A DNA stretch of 64,000 nucleotides from Clitoria ternatea (taxonomy: Eukaryota > Streptophyta > Magnoliopsida > Fabales > Fabaceae), in contig CM075670.1 of the NCBI GenBank assembly GCA_037962975.1, positions 147,440,501 to 147,504,500 on the forward strand, read 5' to 3'. Positions within the stretch are counted from its first letter, which is position 1. Each line of letters starts with the position of its first letter. A program made the position numbers and the translations under genes. The notes beneath the pieces are model-generated. The model did no database searches, was not told the origin of the DNA, and saw nothing but the letters and a program-made list of their open reading frames with translations. Below are positions 1 to 11,610 of this stretch, in pieces.

Positions 1-450
1 CTTTTTACCCCAACCTCAACCCCTCTTGAAGCAAGATAAGGATCACACACACAAGCGAAAGAATCCAGAACCAGACACCACCCTTCGGTTATAACTTCTT
101 TCTCACCTTTATCTATATTAAAATAAAAAAATAAAAAAATAAAAAAGAAAAAAGAAAAAAAGAGACTATGGAAATCATATAAGACACTGAGGACAATGTC
201 TTGAATAAGTATGGGGGGTCTGAGTTATATATATTCTATTTTTTTTTGTGAGGGATAGACAGAGTAAAGATTAATTTGGGAAATTTGCATCTAAAATCAT
301 AAAGATGCATCTTTGAGAACCAAAGTCTTGAGACGTATCCTTCACTATATAAGTTTTAGTATCACTTTTGTTTAATTTTTTTGTTTTAAAATAAAAAATA
401 ATTTTTTTTGTCATGAGTACTTTTGTTGGGATGGGCCGAGTAAAGAGTCC
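1..450 (+). repeat. 3' noncoding debris of an Athila/Tat-type retrotransposon
   Basis: The stretch at about 185-219 reads GAGGACAATGTC followed by a GGGGGG run. This resembles the conserved gacaatgtc...gggg signal that lies 3' of pol in plant Athila/Tat elements; the Athila element here has a similar copy at 14130-14166. The rest is A/T homopolymer-rich. A loose internal duplication joins about 250-345 to 430-474 (both contain gagtaaag and cttgagacg.atcc). No coding frame is supported. The family call rests on one short motif, so it is weak. Confidence 0.4.
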
Positions 451-1330
451 AAACTCTTGAGACGCATCCTCACAACAAATCTCACTCGGATAACCACAAT
501 CGTTTCACCTTCTTTATCAATTTTGTTTAAAAAAAAACAAAAAAAAAACACACACACACACACACATAGCCATTATCTTTACTTTAGTGTCGTGCCTTTG
601 CCTTTACCTTCACCAGAATCATTTCTATTCGACATCAACCATTCTGCAACCATAAACATCATCTTCATCATTCTCCAGCCACCACACTTTTCCTTCATGC
701 TAGTTTTCTCAATAAATACTTTTCTATTCTTTTTAATGTCTTTTGCCTTCGTAATTCTTGATAAGAACATGCTCTCGGTGGTGGAGGAGGTCGCTGCGCA
801 GGTGACGGTGGCTCACGGTGAGATCGTACGACGCTACACAAGAAAAGGGAAACCAAGAGAGTCACAATGGTTGTTAGAAGATGGCACAGGGGTTTTGTTT
901 TGTCACGGTTGCAGCAAATAGGGAGAGGGAAGCATAGTGGCTCAGTTAGAGGGTGGTCAGAGATGAGAGGTAGCATTGCAACAGTGAGGAAAAGGCTCAG
1001 TGATGGGGTTCGACTAGTGATGGAAATAAGAGAGTCACGGTACCGATAGATAACTCAAAGGTGGTTCCGAGAGCTAGAGGGATCCAAGAGAGAAGATGAT
1101 AAGATGAAGAGGGATGGCACGATGGGGGAGATTAGAGCTTGGACGGTGATTTTGAGGATAAAGCTTACTACATAAGCTTGACGAGAGTGAGAGAGGGAGC
1201 GTTCAGAGAGAGAAGGGTTTCTATTAAGAGATGAGGAAGTGAAACAATGAGGGTTAGGGTAGGGAAGAGAGGGAGATGAAATTTGGAGAGGGAAAATAGA
1301 GATGAAATTGGGGAAAAGGGTTAGATAAAA
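451..1330. other. Unassigned segment with a locally GC-richer core, possibly captured sequence
   Basis: It starts with A-runs and a short CA microsatellite near 549-567. Positions about 770-1060 are clearly less AT-rich than the surroundings and have short open frames on both strands. About 1060-1330 is purine-rich on the plus strand, so its complement looks like a CT-rich plant 5' untranslated leader. I recognise no protein family, and no frame is long enough to argue for a real product. Because it abuts the internal side of a CACTA terminus, it may be host sequence picked up by the transposon. That is inference only. Confidence 0.25.
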
Positions 1331-2241
1331 TTCAGCAGTAGCCACTGAATTTAATTTCAATGGCTAAACAAGTATTTTGTAGTATTAGCCACAGAATTAT
1401 TCTGTAGCTAATTAAAATAAATAATAATTTTTTAAGAATTAGCCATATAAATATAAGTCTGTGACAAATATGTTAAAAAATAAATTTTTAGCCATTAAAT
1501 TCTATTTTTATGACTATTTAAATAAAATCATAATTTAATTAATATTTAGCTAATGATTTTGAATTTCGTGGCTAATTAAAAAATAATAATTTTTTAGATT
1601 AGCCACCGAATTAGAATTCCGTGGCAAATATGTTTAAAAAATAAATTTTTAGTATTTAAACAAAATATTTTTTTAATATTTTAGCTACTGATTTTTAATT
1701 CCGTGGCTAATTAAACAAAATCATAAATTTTTTTGTTTAGCTACCGATTTATATTTCCATGGCTAACTTCCGTGGCTAAAATCCGTGGCTAATTTTTCCA
1801 TTAATATCCGTGGCTAATTTCAGTGGCTAATGTCAAAATGAAATTTTTAGTCACCGAATTCTATTTCCGTGGCTATTTAAACAAAATATTTTTTAATATT
1901 TTAGCTACTGATTTCTAGTTCCATGGCTAATTAAACAAAATCATAAATTTTTTTGTGTTTAGCCACTGATTTCTATGTTTGTGGCTAATTATGCCTAAAG
2001 TTCCGTGGCTAAATTCCGTGGCTAATGTTTCCATTCATATTCGTGGCTAATTTCAGTGGCTAATGTCAAAATGAAATTTTTAGCCACAGAATACTATTTC
2101 CGTGGCTAAATTTCGTCCCTAATCATGTGTAAAAAAATATTTGGTCGCTAAAAATAAGTGGTGGCTAAATTCAGTAGCTAATAGCTACTAAATATATTCG
2201 GTGGCTAAATTCGGTGGCCGCTTTTGATTTTTCTAGTAGTG
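1331..2241. mobile_element. Right terminal region of a CACTA (En/Spm-type) DNA transposon
   Basis: The last 16 bases (2226-2241), read on the minus strand, are CACTACTAGAAAAATC, the classic CACTA terminal inverted repeat; the candidate 3-bp target duplication is TTG at 2242. The 900 bp inward hold about eleven imperfect palindromes of the form AGCCAC.GAATT...ATTTCCGTGGCT, spanning about 1339-2111. These are dense subterminal repeats, as CACTA transposases need. No matching left terminus is visible in 1-1330 and no transposase is encoded, so the element is truncated, non-autonomous, or extends off the left edge. Confidence 0.75.
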
Positions 2242-3740
2242 TTGTTTAGTTAAATTGAAGTATTATGTATATATGTTTCAATTTTCATTTTTTGTATGTA
2301 TCTTGAGTATCTTGCCTTATTTTGGCCATAACTTGGGCTTTTGTGATCCAAATAGGCTAATCTTGGAGCCCATGGAAAGCTAAGACAAAGGGCTACATCA
2401 TGATGATTAGATTTGGTTATTTTGCATCTAAAAAAATAAATAAATAGAGCTTGAATCAATTAGTCCTCATGTGTCCCACCAGCATTGACATTGTTCCCCA
2501 AAATACACATATCTGGAGATGTAGATGTCCAAATGACCTTATTCTTACACCAAATTCTCAATAAGACAGAGATCTACAACTTTCATGTTGAAGGTTTTGC
2601 AAAATTCGGCCATATAAAAGGTCATATTTGACTCGCAATGTGGAGAAGATAAAGAGGAGAATGAATTTCAACACCTACCATTATCTTCTTTTGAATTATT
2701 ATAATTTCAAGCCCACCAATGTTAAAAAAATGCATTAATAATCAGAAAATGAATGTATAGTATCATCATATCTTGCCTATAAATAGATGCTTGAAGTTGT
2801 AAGGAAGATACATAAGAAATACATGCTTTAGTTTTCATTACATTTCTATATCTTTGCTTTAGTTTCTTAAGTTTTATTTCTTTCTCTTGCTTTATTTCTT
2901 TGTTCTATATTCCATCCCTCAAGTTATGGTTTCCATTTCCCTTCCTCAATATCAAGTAAGTTAATTTTATTATTTGTTATTTACTTTTATAATCAAAGTT
3001 ATAGTTAATTTAATATTAGTTTTCATTGTTAAAAATTATCATGGAAGCTTAATCTTTTAAAATCAACACAAGGACTTTAATTTTTCTTTATGTTAACTTT
3101 GAGTTCTTGCTCTTAATATTTTGATTGAAGATAATTACTTTTCTTTGTTTCTTAAACACTTATGATGGTAGATTATTTAAGTGTATAACTGATTGGTATA
3201 TAATTAAACAATCTATAATCTAAACTGATGTTGGTTGGTTAATCAATAATCAATTTGAGAACAAAGATTAAGTCACTAAATAAGAGATTTCTATTTAGTT
3301 TCTTAACTCAATCAAATTATGGTTTTAAAGTTATTTTAGTAATTAATAAGAATATATCGATTGAGTATTCTTATTAGTTCATTAATTCAATTCTAGAAGA
3401 TTTTCTAGAATAGAATCATTTAGGGATTCCAAACGATTCAAGGTTGAGAAAATAATTATAGTTAATCATATTTGTGATCAATGATTAGTTAACTAAAGAT
3501 TTATTAATTCCTTGGGTTGTTTGTTTCTAAATTTGATTATTCTTACTCATAAATTTACTTTTTTTGCACTATTATATAATCACTTAATTTTCCTTTCAAT
3601 CTCAACACAAACCCCCTCTTTTGTTATAATTAAATTGAGTGTAACTAATTGAACTAAGGTACTCAAGAGACGACTAAGGTTGTTCACCTTATACTATATT
3701 AATTTAACTTTTTATTTGACCCGACAACGACAGCGTGTCA
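2242..3740 (+). repeat. LTR-like block, probably Athila/Tat lineage (solo or 3' LTR)
   Basis: The block has LTR character without coding: a TATA box at 2777-2787 (CTATAAATAGA), T-rich leader-like sequence after it, and an end at 3740 in ...GTGTCA. The late part (about 3655-3740) resembles the agacgac...ttatacta ending typical of Athila/Tat LTRs. The 5' boundary is not resolved; the CACTA end abuts it. The block may belong with the 3' noncoding signal at 185-219, the CACTA having inserted between them. That link is inference. Confidence 0.4.
2777..2787 (+). promoter_or_regulatory. TATA box of the LTR-like block
   Basis: CTATAAATAGA sits in AT-rich DNA roughly 960 bp before the block's 3' end. 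It fits an LTR promoter, but no transcription start can be fixed from sequence alone. Confidence 0.45.
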
Positions 3741-5614
3741 ATATGCCATGGATGCAATGCAAATGTGAATCATATGCATTCTCACACTATGCATTCTCAC
3801 GCTATGCATCCTATCATGCCACTCATCAATCATCACCATCATCAATATTACCACACAATTCTTAGTGGATTTTATTATCATTGGTTATTGCCTTTGTTTC
3901 AAGGTTTAAGTGTGGCATTTACAACAATTTTCCATTAACATAATTCTCATCTCACACATACAAGTTAATACTTGCATCAATCACAATGGCATCACAATCG
4001 TCAACAATATCCATCAATCTCTCATCAACATTCAAGGTATGCTCAACCTCCATACTCAATCTCATTCATCATCAATAACAACATTCCATATTCATGGTGC
4101 ATATAAACACATCCTCATCATATCAAGGCATAATATTTACCAAACAATAACATCACCATATAGCATACCATCAATATTCCAAATGCACAACACACATTGC
4201 CAAGCACAATTAGCATCACCATATTTAACATCTCAATTTGTCATCATAACATAAGCAAGGAAAACATGTATATTGTCACATATAACAATCAACCAATACT
4301 CAATTCATGCATTTAGAATATAAAACTCCACTCATACCTCAAGAGAAGTAGTCTAATCGATTCGACGTTCCCGCCTCATCGTTCAGAATGGGCCCTACAT
4401 TTCATAAGGTACCACAACATTATTTTCTACTCAAAATCACCAAGACTTACACATTGTAAATATAATACTTGGTGTTTATAACATTATCATCATCAAATCA
4501 TTTTCCACTTCATTAATTTTACCACAACCACCATGGGTTTGGTGTTCATACATATTATCTTGCATTTAAAGCCACACCCAATAATGGGTTTACACACCAA
4601 TGGCCATCAATCACCATTAATGGCCACCCACCATTATTAATATCACGTCTCATCGTCAATAAATATTCTCTCAACATATTCCATGATACCCACACTCTCA
4701 ATATTATGTATTTCCTCTCAAAATGCACTCTCCAACCAACATTTATTATTTTCCCCAATTTCTAGAGTTATGGTTTCACCATAAACCCAACAACCATCAT
4801 AACTAATCATCATTTTCCATCATGTCCACCAGTAATTTTATGTACCCCATTAACTGCATATAAAATCTTGTATTTAATGCACTCTACCTTAGGGTTTGCA
4901 TATTAATGGCTTCATTCAATACTCCATATGCATTAAACACTCACCCAAAAACCAAAACCCAAAACCTAGGGCATAAGCTCAATGAAAATTGAGAGGAGCT
5001 TACCTCCACCAACAACTAACAATGAGCTTCAAAAGGAGGAAGATGGGTGATAAAAATGGTAAGGGAGGAGAAGAGAGTCTTGCATCACAAGCTTTTCCTA
5101 TGCTCCAAGTAGAAACAAAAATGGAGAAGGAATATGGCACACCACCACTTTGTTTAGGTTTTTAAAGAGGAAGAAGATGAAGAGGAAATGAGGAAAGGAG
5201 AAGAAAAAAGAGTGTATTGCCAATAGAAGAAGAAAAGTAACATGAATGAGAAGGGAGAAAAGGGAGTTTTAGTTTAAATTTTAATCCCTTCATTAAAACT
5301 TCTCTATTTTATAACATACCGGATCTCCGTTCGGGCTCAATACTTTATCCAAAAATTATTCTGATATAGATTTGGATTCATAATAACATTCTTAACAGCC
5401 TTGACCAACGGTACCTCAATTGGAGATACTTGGTCCGATACTCATATCTCAATCAGGTATAATTTCAGCTCATTAAGTCTCAATAAATTATGAATAATCT
5501 TCATAAATCCCAATTTAATTATTTTAACATTTTTAGGACATTATTAACCCATGTGTAGTTATTTAATATTTATTCCCCTCACTTAATCATTTATATAAAA
5601 TTTGGGATGTTATA
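3741..5614 (-). repeat. Truncated LTR of a Tekay-like chromovirus (LTR-C family, copy A)
   Basis: On the minus strand the LTR starts at 5614 with TATAACATCCCAAATTTT; the usual TGTAACATCCC start has lost its TG. It is preceded by a G-rich polypurine-like tract (minus strand of about 5615-5635) next to the chromovirus coding end, so it is the 3' LTR of the integrase fragment at 5649-6900. It is cut off at 3741 by the neighbouring LTR block. Copy B at 22617-24474 is highly similar over nearly its whole length, and the plus-strand LTR at 43372-48584 is a longer relative. Small ORFs here are unsupported. Confidence 0.7.
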
Positions 5615-5648
5615 ATCCACCCACCCAAAAGAAATTTCATCCTCGAAA

Positions 5649-6899
5649 TTTTAACATACTTGATTCAAACGCATTCGGATATCGTTCCGTATATCATCTT
5701 CATGTTCCTATGTGAGAGTCTCCATATTACTATGCTTCCATGCTACCTTCACTAAAGGTACCAATTTGTTCTGTAATCTCTTCATGGAATGCTCAATAAT
5801 AGGAACAGAAATGGGGGAGATAGACAGATCATCTTGCACATCGACATCATCAATAGGAATCACGTGTAAGGGATCAGGAACGTACTTACTCAACTGTGAT
5901 ACATGAAATACATTGAGCAGATTTAAAAGATGCAGAGGAAGTGCAATCCGATAAGCGACATCACTGATTCGCTCTAGAATCTCATATGGCCTAATGAACT
6001 TAGGACATAATTTTCTATTCTTCAAAGCTCTACCAATTCCTTTATCCCACGAGACCTTAAGAAACACATGATCACCGACTTGAAATTCAAGTGGTTTATG
6101 CCTCTTTTCATAATAACTCTTCTGTCGATCTTGAGCAAACTTTATATTCTCTTGTATCTTTCTAATCTGCTCAATAGTCTCTTGAACAATCTCTGTCCCT
6201 AAAGCCAAATTCTCACCAATTTCCAACCAACATAGAGGCGTTCTACATTTTCTACCATAAAGTGCTTTATAAGGAGCCATACAGATACTATTGTGGTAAC
6301 TATTATTGTATGTGAACTCAATCAATGGAAGAAATCTCTCCCTACAACCACCTTACTCAAGAACACACGCGCTTAACAAATCTTTAAGGGTTTGGATAGT
6401 CCTCTCGGATTATCCATCGGTTTGAGGATGATAAGCAGAACTAAGTTTCAACTTAGAGCCTAACTCCTGATGCAAGCTCCCCCAAAATTGGGAAGTAAAC
6501 TGAGGATCACGATTGGATACAATGCTAGATGGTACACCATGTAGTCTAATAATCTCCTTAATTTATAATTGGCCTAACTTTTCCAACAAACTCTTCATAT
6601 TCATGGGCAATAAGTGAGCATATTGCATCAACCGATAAACAATCACCAGATAGCATTATTTCCAGCGCGGGTTCTGGGCAAACTAGAAATAAAGTCCATA
6701 GCAATACTATCCCATTTCCAAAAAGTGATATCCAAAGGTCTCAATAAACTAGATGGTTTTTGATGTTCAACCTTAGACTTCTAACAAATAAGACAAGATG
6801 CAACAAAATTTGCCACATCACGCTTCATACCGGGCCACTAGGAATTCTTCTTCAAGTCTTGATACATTTTAGTGGTACCAAGATGAATACTTAACACAC
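5649..6899 (-). pseudogene. Tekay-type integrase and chromodomain end (pol 3' part), decayed
   Basis: Read on the minus strand from 6899: an integrase zinc-binding region (LGTTKMYQDL, then C..C in ASCLIC), the catalytic-core start [10 protein letters not shown] near 6720, then frame breaks. A longer open stretch (6325-5708) begins EFTYNNSYH, continues ALYGRKCRTPLCW and HVFLKVSWDKG, and ends in a chromodomain-like tail (KRLQNKLVPLVKVAWKH). This order is standard for Tekay/Del chromoviruses, whose chromodomain is thought to guide integration into heterochromatin. Several stops and frameshifts separate the parts, so it is dead. The remainder of pol and gag is missing upstream (to the right). Confidence 0.8.
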
Positions 6900-7660
6900 T
6901 TTTAACATACCTGATTCAAACGCATTCAGATATCATTCCTGTATATCATCTTCACGTTCCCACGTGAGAGTCTCCACATTACCATGCTTTCACGCTACCT
7001 TCACTAAAAGTACCAACTTGTTCCGTAATCTCTTCATGGAATGCTCAACAATATGAACAGAAACGGGGGAGATAAACAGATCGTCTCGTACATCGACATC
7101 ATCAACAGGAATCACGTGTAAGGGATCAGGAACATACTTCCTTAACTGCGACACCTGAAATACATTATGTAGATTCAAAAGATGCGGAGGAAGTGCAATC
7201 CGATTAGAGACATCGTCGAATCGCTCTAGAATCTCATACGACCCAGTGAACTTAAGACATAATTTTTTGCTCTTCAAAGCTCTAGCAATTCCTTTATCCC
7301 GCTAGACCTTAAGAAATACATGATCATCGACTTGAAGTTCAAGTGGTTTATACGTCTTGTCATAATAACTCTTCTGTCAATCTTGAGCAATCTTCATATT
7401 CTCTTGTATCTTTCTAATTGCTCAATAGTCTCTTGAACAATCTCCGACCCTAAAGCCAAATTCTCACCAATTTCTAACCAACATAGAGGCATTCTACATT
7501 TTCTACCATAAAGTGCCTCATAAGGAGCTATACAGATACTATTATGGTAACTGTTATTGTATGTAAACTCAATCAATAGAAGAAATCTCTCCCTACAACC
7601 ACCATACTCAAGAACACAAGTCCTTAACAAATCTTCAAGGGTTTAGATAGTCCTCTCAAA
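6900..7660 (-). pseudogene. Second copy of the integrase/chromodomain end, direct duplicate of 5649-6410
   Basis: On the minus strand it encodes YGGCRERFLLLIEFTYNNSY, ALYGRKCRMPLCW, then KLCLKFTGSYEILERF and a chromodomain remnant ending RNKLVLLVKVA. It lines up with 5649-6410 at an offset of 1251 bp and differs by scattered substitutions plus a frameshift near 7390. It stops at 6900 where the copy at 5649 would run on into the polypurine tract and LTR. At 7660 it abuts Athila gag of opposite orientation. Either two related elements recombined, or one element underwent an internal duplication. Confidence 0.75.
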
Positions 7661-8887
7661 TGTTAAAGTAGAAGCATTATTTGTTAAAATTGATAAATTA
7701 GAAATAAGTACTTCTAATCTTGTTTGTGAGCTGTGTGGTGTTTCAGGTGATAATATTTCAGGATGTCAGCTTGGAGTGACTCAGAATGTCGAGCAAGAAA
7801 TGCAATAGGAACTATTATGGAAATTATGGCAATAATTTCTGATAACTACAAGGACCACCGGGTTTCCAAAGCCGACCACCTCCCTATCAAGGCAATCTGA
7901 CTAGTTTCTGACAACCATAAGGACCCTACATTCCTTAAAAATCTAAGCTAGAGTCCTTGATGGAGACCTTTGTGACCACCCAGTTAAAAAAAATAATGAG
8001 TTCTCTGATATTATTAAGAAGCTAACCTCCAAGGTGGACACTCTTGCCACCCATAATAAAATGTTAGAGAACCAGATTGCTCAGCAGGCCTCATCCTCTC
8101 AAAGAATGCCAGGAACCTTTCCTGGAAAGCCTGAAATGGAACCATCCAATCACAACATGGCTATCACTCTTAGGAGTGGTACACAGTATGATGGTCTGGT
8201 TGGTTTGACTAAAGAAGAGGCCAAGAAAGAGAAGAATAGGAAAGAGTCTCACTCTTATCCTAAAATTGAAGAAGAGAAACAAAGTGAAAAAATGAGGAGG
8301 TGAAACTATATCAGCCTCCAATTCTATATCCTCAGCGCTTGGCCAACGCCAAGCTTGATAAACAATTTGGTAAGTTTCTTGAAGTTCTTAAGAAGCTTTA
8401 TGTTAATGTTCCTTTTACAGATTCCTTGCAGCAAATGCCAACATATGCAAAGTTCCTGAAGGACATCTTATCCAATAAAAGGAAATTAGAGGAGGATGGT
8501 ACAATAGCACTCATTGAGGAATGTAGTGCTTTGATCCAAAAGAAGCTATCACCCAAGCTTCAGGGTCCAGGTAGTCTTTCTATCCCTTGTGTGATTAATG
8601 ACATGGCTATTGATAGAGCATTTTATGACTTAGGAGCTAGCGTCAGTTTAATGCCATTGACTATTGCTGAGAAATTGGGATTGGGTAAACTGAAAGCTAC
8701 TAGGATGTCATTATAATTAGCGGATAGGTTTGTTAAATATCCTGTAGGTATTTTAGAAGATGTACCTAATAAAGTAGGTAAATTTTTCATTCCTGTTGAC
8801 TTTATTCTTTTGGAAATGGATAAGGATTCTATGGTCCCTATTATTCTAGGCAGGCCTTTTTTGGCAAGCGTGGGTGCGGTAATAGAT
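7661..8887 (+). pseudogene. Athila gag C-terminal part plus aspartic protease
   Basis: The start resembles the Athila gag tail: CELCGVSGDNISGCQ, then proline/glutamine-rich text broken by stops. It continues with KKLTSKVDTLATHNKMLENQ and MAITLRSGTQYDG. After a frameshift near 8300 comes KQFGKFLEVLKKLYVNVPF and the protease region: PGSLSIPCVI, the active-site segment DLGASVSLMPL (about 8629-8661), and PIILGRPFLASVGAVIDV near 8838-8890. In this lineage the protease active site reads D-L-G-A. A stop at 8714-8716 splits the protease. The family match is clear; the reading frame is not intact. Confidence 0.8.
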
Positions 8888-8895
8888 GTTAAAAA

Positions 8896-10437
8896 TTGAA
8901 AATTATCCTTACTGTTGGAGACCAAAAGGTAGATTTTAGTTTGAAAGATGCTTTAAAGAAACCTTTTGATGATGTTTGCTATGTGGATTTTATTAACCAG
9001 GTGGTGAAGGAAGAAACTCTTCCTAAGGATCCATTTGAATTTGCTTTATTAATTGAGCCTGCAGGAACATTAGATTGTTTGGAAGAAAATGCCCCACTTA
9101 AACATGATATTGAAGTTATATGTAAGAAAGTGGTAAGCTCAACTGTTGAATTGAAGCCTTTACCAGCTTCACTGAGGTATTAATTTCTTGGACCTAACTC
9201 TACATATCCTTTCATTGTAAATGCTGACTTGAATCCATGTGAAACTGAGAAGCTTTTGAAACAACTTAGGTTGTATAGGAAGGTTATTGGTTATATAATG
9301 GATGATATAAAGGGGATTAGCCCTTCCTTTTGCATGCATAGGATAACTATAGAGGATAAGAGTAGGCCCATAGTAGAACCACTTAGGAGACTAAATCTAA
9401 AAATGCAAGAAGTGGTTAAGAAGGAAATTTTAAAATTGCTTGATGCTGGTGTTATATATCCTATTGCTAGTAGTAAGTGGGTAAGTCCAGTTCATGTGGT
9501 GCCTAAAAAGGGAGGGATAACTATTGTGAAAAATGATAAACAGTAACTAATTTCTACTAGGATAGTTTCTGGGTGGTGTATGTGCATTAATTATAGAAAG
9601 CTAAATAGCACCACAAAGAAAGATCATTTCCCTCTTCCTTTCATTGATCAGATGCTTGAAAGGCTTGTTAAGCACTCTTATTTCTGTTATTTGGATGGGT
9701 ACTCAGGTTTTCATCAAATCCCTATCCATCTATCTAATAAAGAGAAAACTACTTTCATTTGCCCTTATGGGACATATACATATAGGAGAATGCCATTTGG
9801 CTTGTGTAATGCACCTACCACTTTTCAAAGGTGTATGCAGGCCATCTTTTCTGATTTGATTGAGAATGTGGTGGAAGTTTTCATGGATGATTTTTTTATG
9901 CATGGTTTGGATTTTGATAATTGTTTAACTAATTTGTGCCAAGTCTTGCAACGCTGTGAGGAGACCAACTTGGTCTTAAATTGGGAGAAATGCCATTTCA
10001 TGGTAAGAGAGGGCATAGTTCTTAGACACTTGGTGTCTGAGAGAGGAATTGAGGTGGATAAGGCTAAGGTGGAGGTGATTGAAAAATTTCCCCCACCGAC
10101 CAATGTGAAAGGCATTCAAAGCTTTCTTGGGCATGTCAGGTTTTACTAGCGGTTTATTAAAGATTTTAACAAGATCACCAAGCCTCTGACTAATCTTTTG
10201 GGTAAGGATATGCCTTTTGTTTTTGACTCATATTATCTTGAGGCTTTTTGTAGGATTAAACAAGCTTTGATTTCTGCTTCTGTGGTACAACCCCCTGATT
10301 GGGAACTTCCATTCAAGTTGATGTGTGATGTTAGTGTTCACGTAGTAAGGGCTATGCTTGGGTAGCGGAAGGATAAGAAGTTGCATTGGATCCATTATGC
10401 TAGCCGTACACTTGATTAAGCATAGAAAAAGAAGTTT
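8896..10437 (+). pseudogene. Athila reverse transcriptase with RNase H remnant
   Basis: A connector (8896-9180) leads into RT: SRPIVEPLRRLN, KWVSPVHVVPKKGG, a stop at 9544-9546, then INYRKLNSTTKKDHFPLPF, DGYSGFHQIPI and MPFGLCNAPTTFQRC. The catalytic box is FMDDF at 9880-9894, followed by NLVLNWEKCHFMV. Athila RTs normally carry an aromatic-x-D-D box, so the catalytic aspartates are present. A stop at 10147-10149 interrupts RRFIKDF. The RNase H start (about 10310-10440) is present, but the sequence jumps straight to integrase text near 10440, so most of RNase H was deleted. Confidence 0.85.
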
Positions 10438-11610
10438 CTTATAGATGTTAAGCATTACTATTGGGATGAGCCCCTTCTTTTCAAACAATATGGAGATGTT
10501 TTGATTAGGGGGTGCATTCTGGAGGATGAAGTCCATGCCATCCTAGACCATTGCCACTCTCTTTCTTGTGAAGGCATATGAGTACATCCAAGACCACCTT
10601 AAAAATGTTACAAGTTGGGTTCTACTGGCCATACCTTTTTAAGGATGTGCGTAAGTATATCCTGACTTGTGATGCATGCCAACGAACAGGTAATATAGGT
10701 AAGAGGTATGAAATTCCACTTAATAGCATTTTAGAAGTTGAGTTGTTTGATGTGTAGGGGATTGATTTCATGGGACCCTTTCCCTTTTCTTTCGGAAATC
10801 ATTTTATTTTAGTAGTAGTAGATTACGTGTCTAAATGGGTGGAAACCATTGCTTCGCCTTATTCGGATGCCAAAACTATTATAAAGCTTTTCAAAAAGAT
10901 AATTTTTCTGAGGTTTGGGGTCCCCAAATGCATAATTAGTGATGGAGGGTCTCATTTTATTGAGAGAACTTTTCAGACCCTTTTAAAGAAATATGGAGTG
11001 AGGCATAAGGTTGCCATACCCTTATCACCCTCAAACTAGTGGGCAGGTTGAGGTTTCCAACAGGGAGATAAAAAATATTCTCCAAAAGATGGTCAATACG
11101 TCACATAAGGATTGGTCTATTAAATTAGCCATTTCCTTATGGACGTATTTCACCGCATATAAAACCCCTATTGGAACCATACCTTTCAAACTAGTATATG
11201 GGAAGCCTTGTCATTTGCCTGTTGAACTTGAGTATAAATTGTTTTAGGCGATTAAAATGCTTAATCTTGATCATAAGGTTACAGGTGAGCGCAGGTTATT
11301 GGAGCTAAATGAACTAGAGGAACTCCGTTTGGATGCGTACGAGAATACTAGAATTATTAAGGAAAAAACAAAACGTTGACATGATCGTTACATCCTTTGG
11401 AGGACATTCAATCTAGGTGATATGGTCTTTTTATTTAACTCTAGATTGAGCTTATTCCTAGGTAAACTAAGGTCCCGATGGCCGGGACTATTTAGAGTCT
11501 TGAAAGTATTTCCCTTTGGCACTGTTGAGTTATGGAGCGAAAAGTCTGGACCATTTAAAGTAAATAGGCAAAGACTTAAGCACTACTTGACAGGTGAGCC
11601 CATTCATTAA
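10438..11610 (+). pseudogene. Athila integrase
   Basis: The zinc-binding part is heavily broken (10440-10740). The core is well preserved: GIDFMGPFP with the first catalytic Asp at 10764, IISDGGSHF with the second at 10941, and [10 protein letters not shown] with the Glu at 11050, matching the D,D-35-E pattern. A one-step frame change near 11020-11030 separates the second Asp from the Glu. Further on come [28 protein letters not shown], and the C-terminal domain ending FKVNRQRLKHYLTGEP at 11610. A stop at 11245 and another near 11380 also interrupt it. The family assignment is confident; activity is excluded. Confidence 0.85.

Noticed and set aside
1055..1360. 101-residue minus-strand ORF rich in Ser and Pro.
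   Set aside because: CT-rich leader-like composition, overlaps the CACTA subterminal repeats, and has no recognisable domain.
3680..4254. Three overlapping plus-strand ORFs rich in His and Ser.
   Set aside because: They lie in a reversed LTR, are compositional (CAT/ATC repeats), and the homologous copy B does not preserve the frames.
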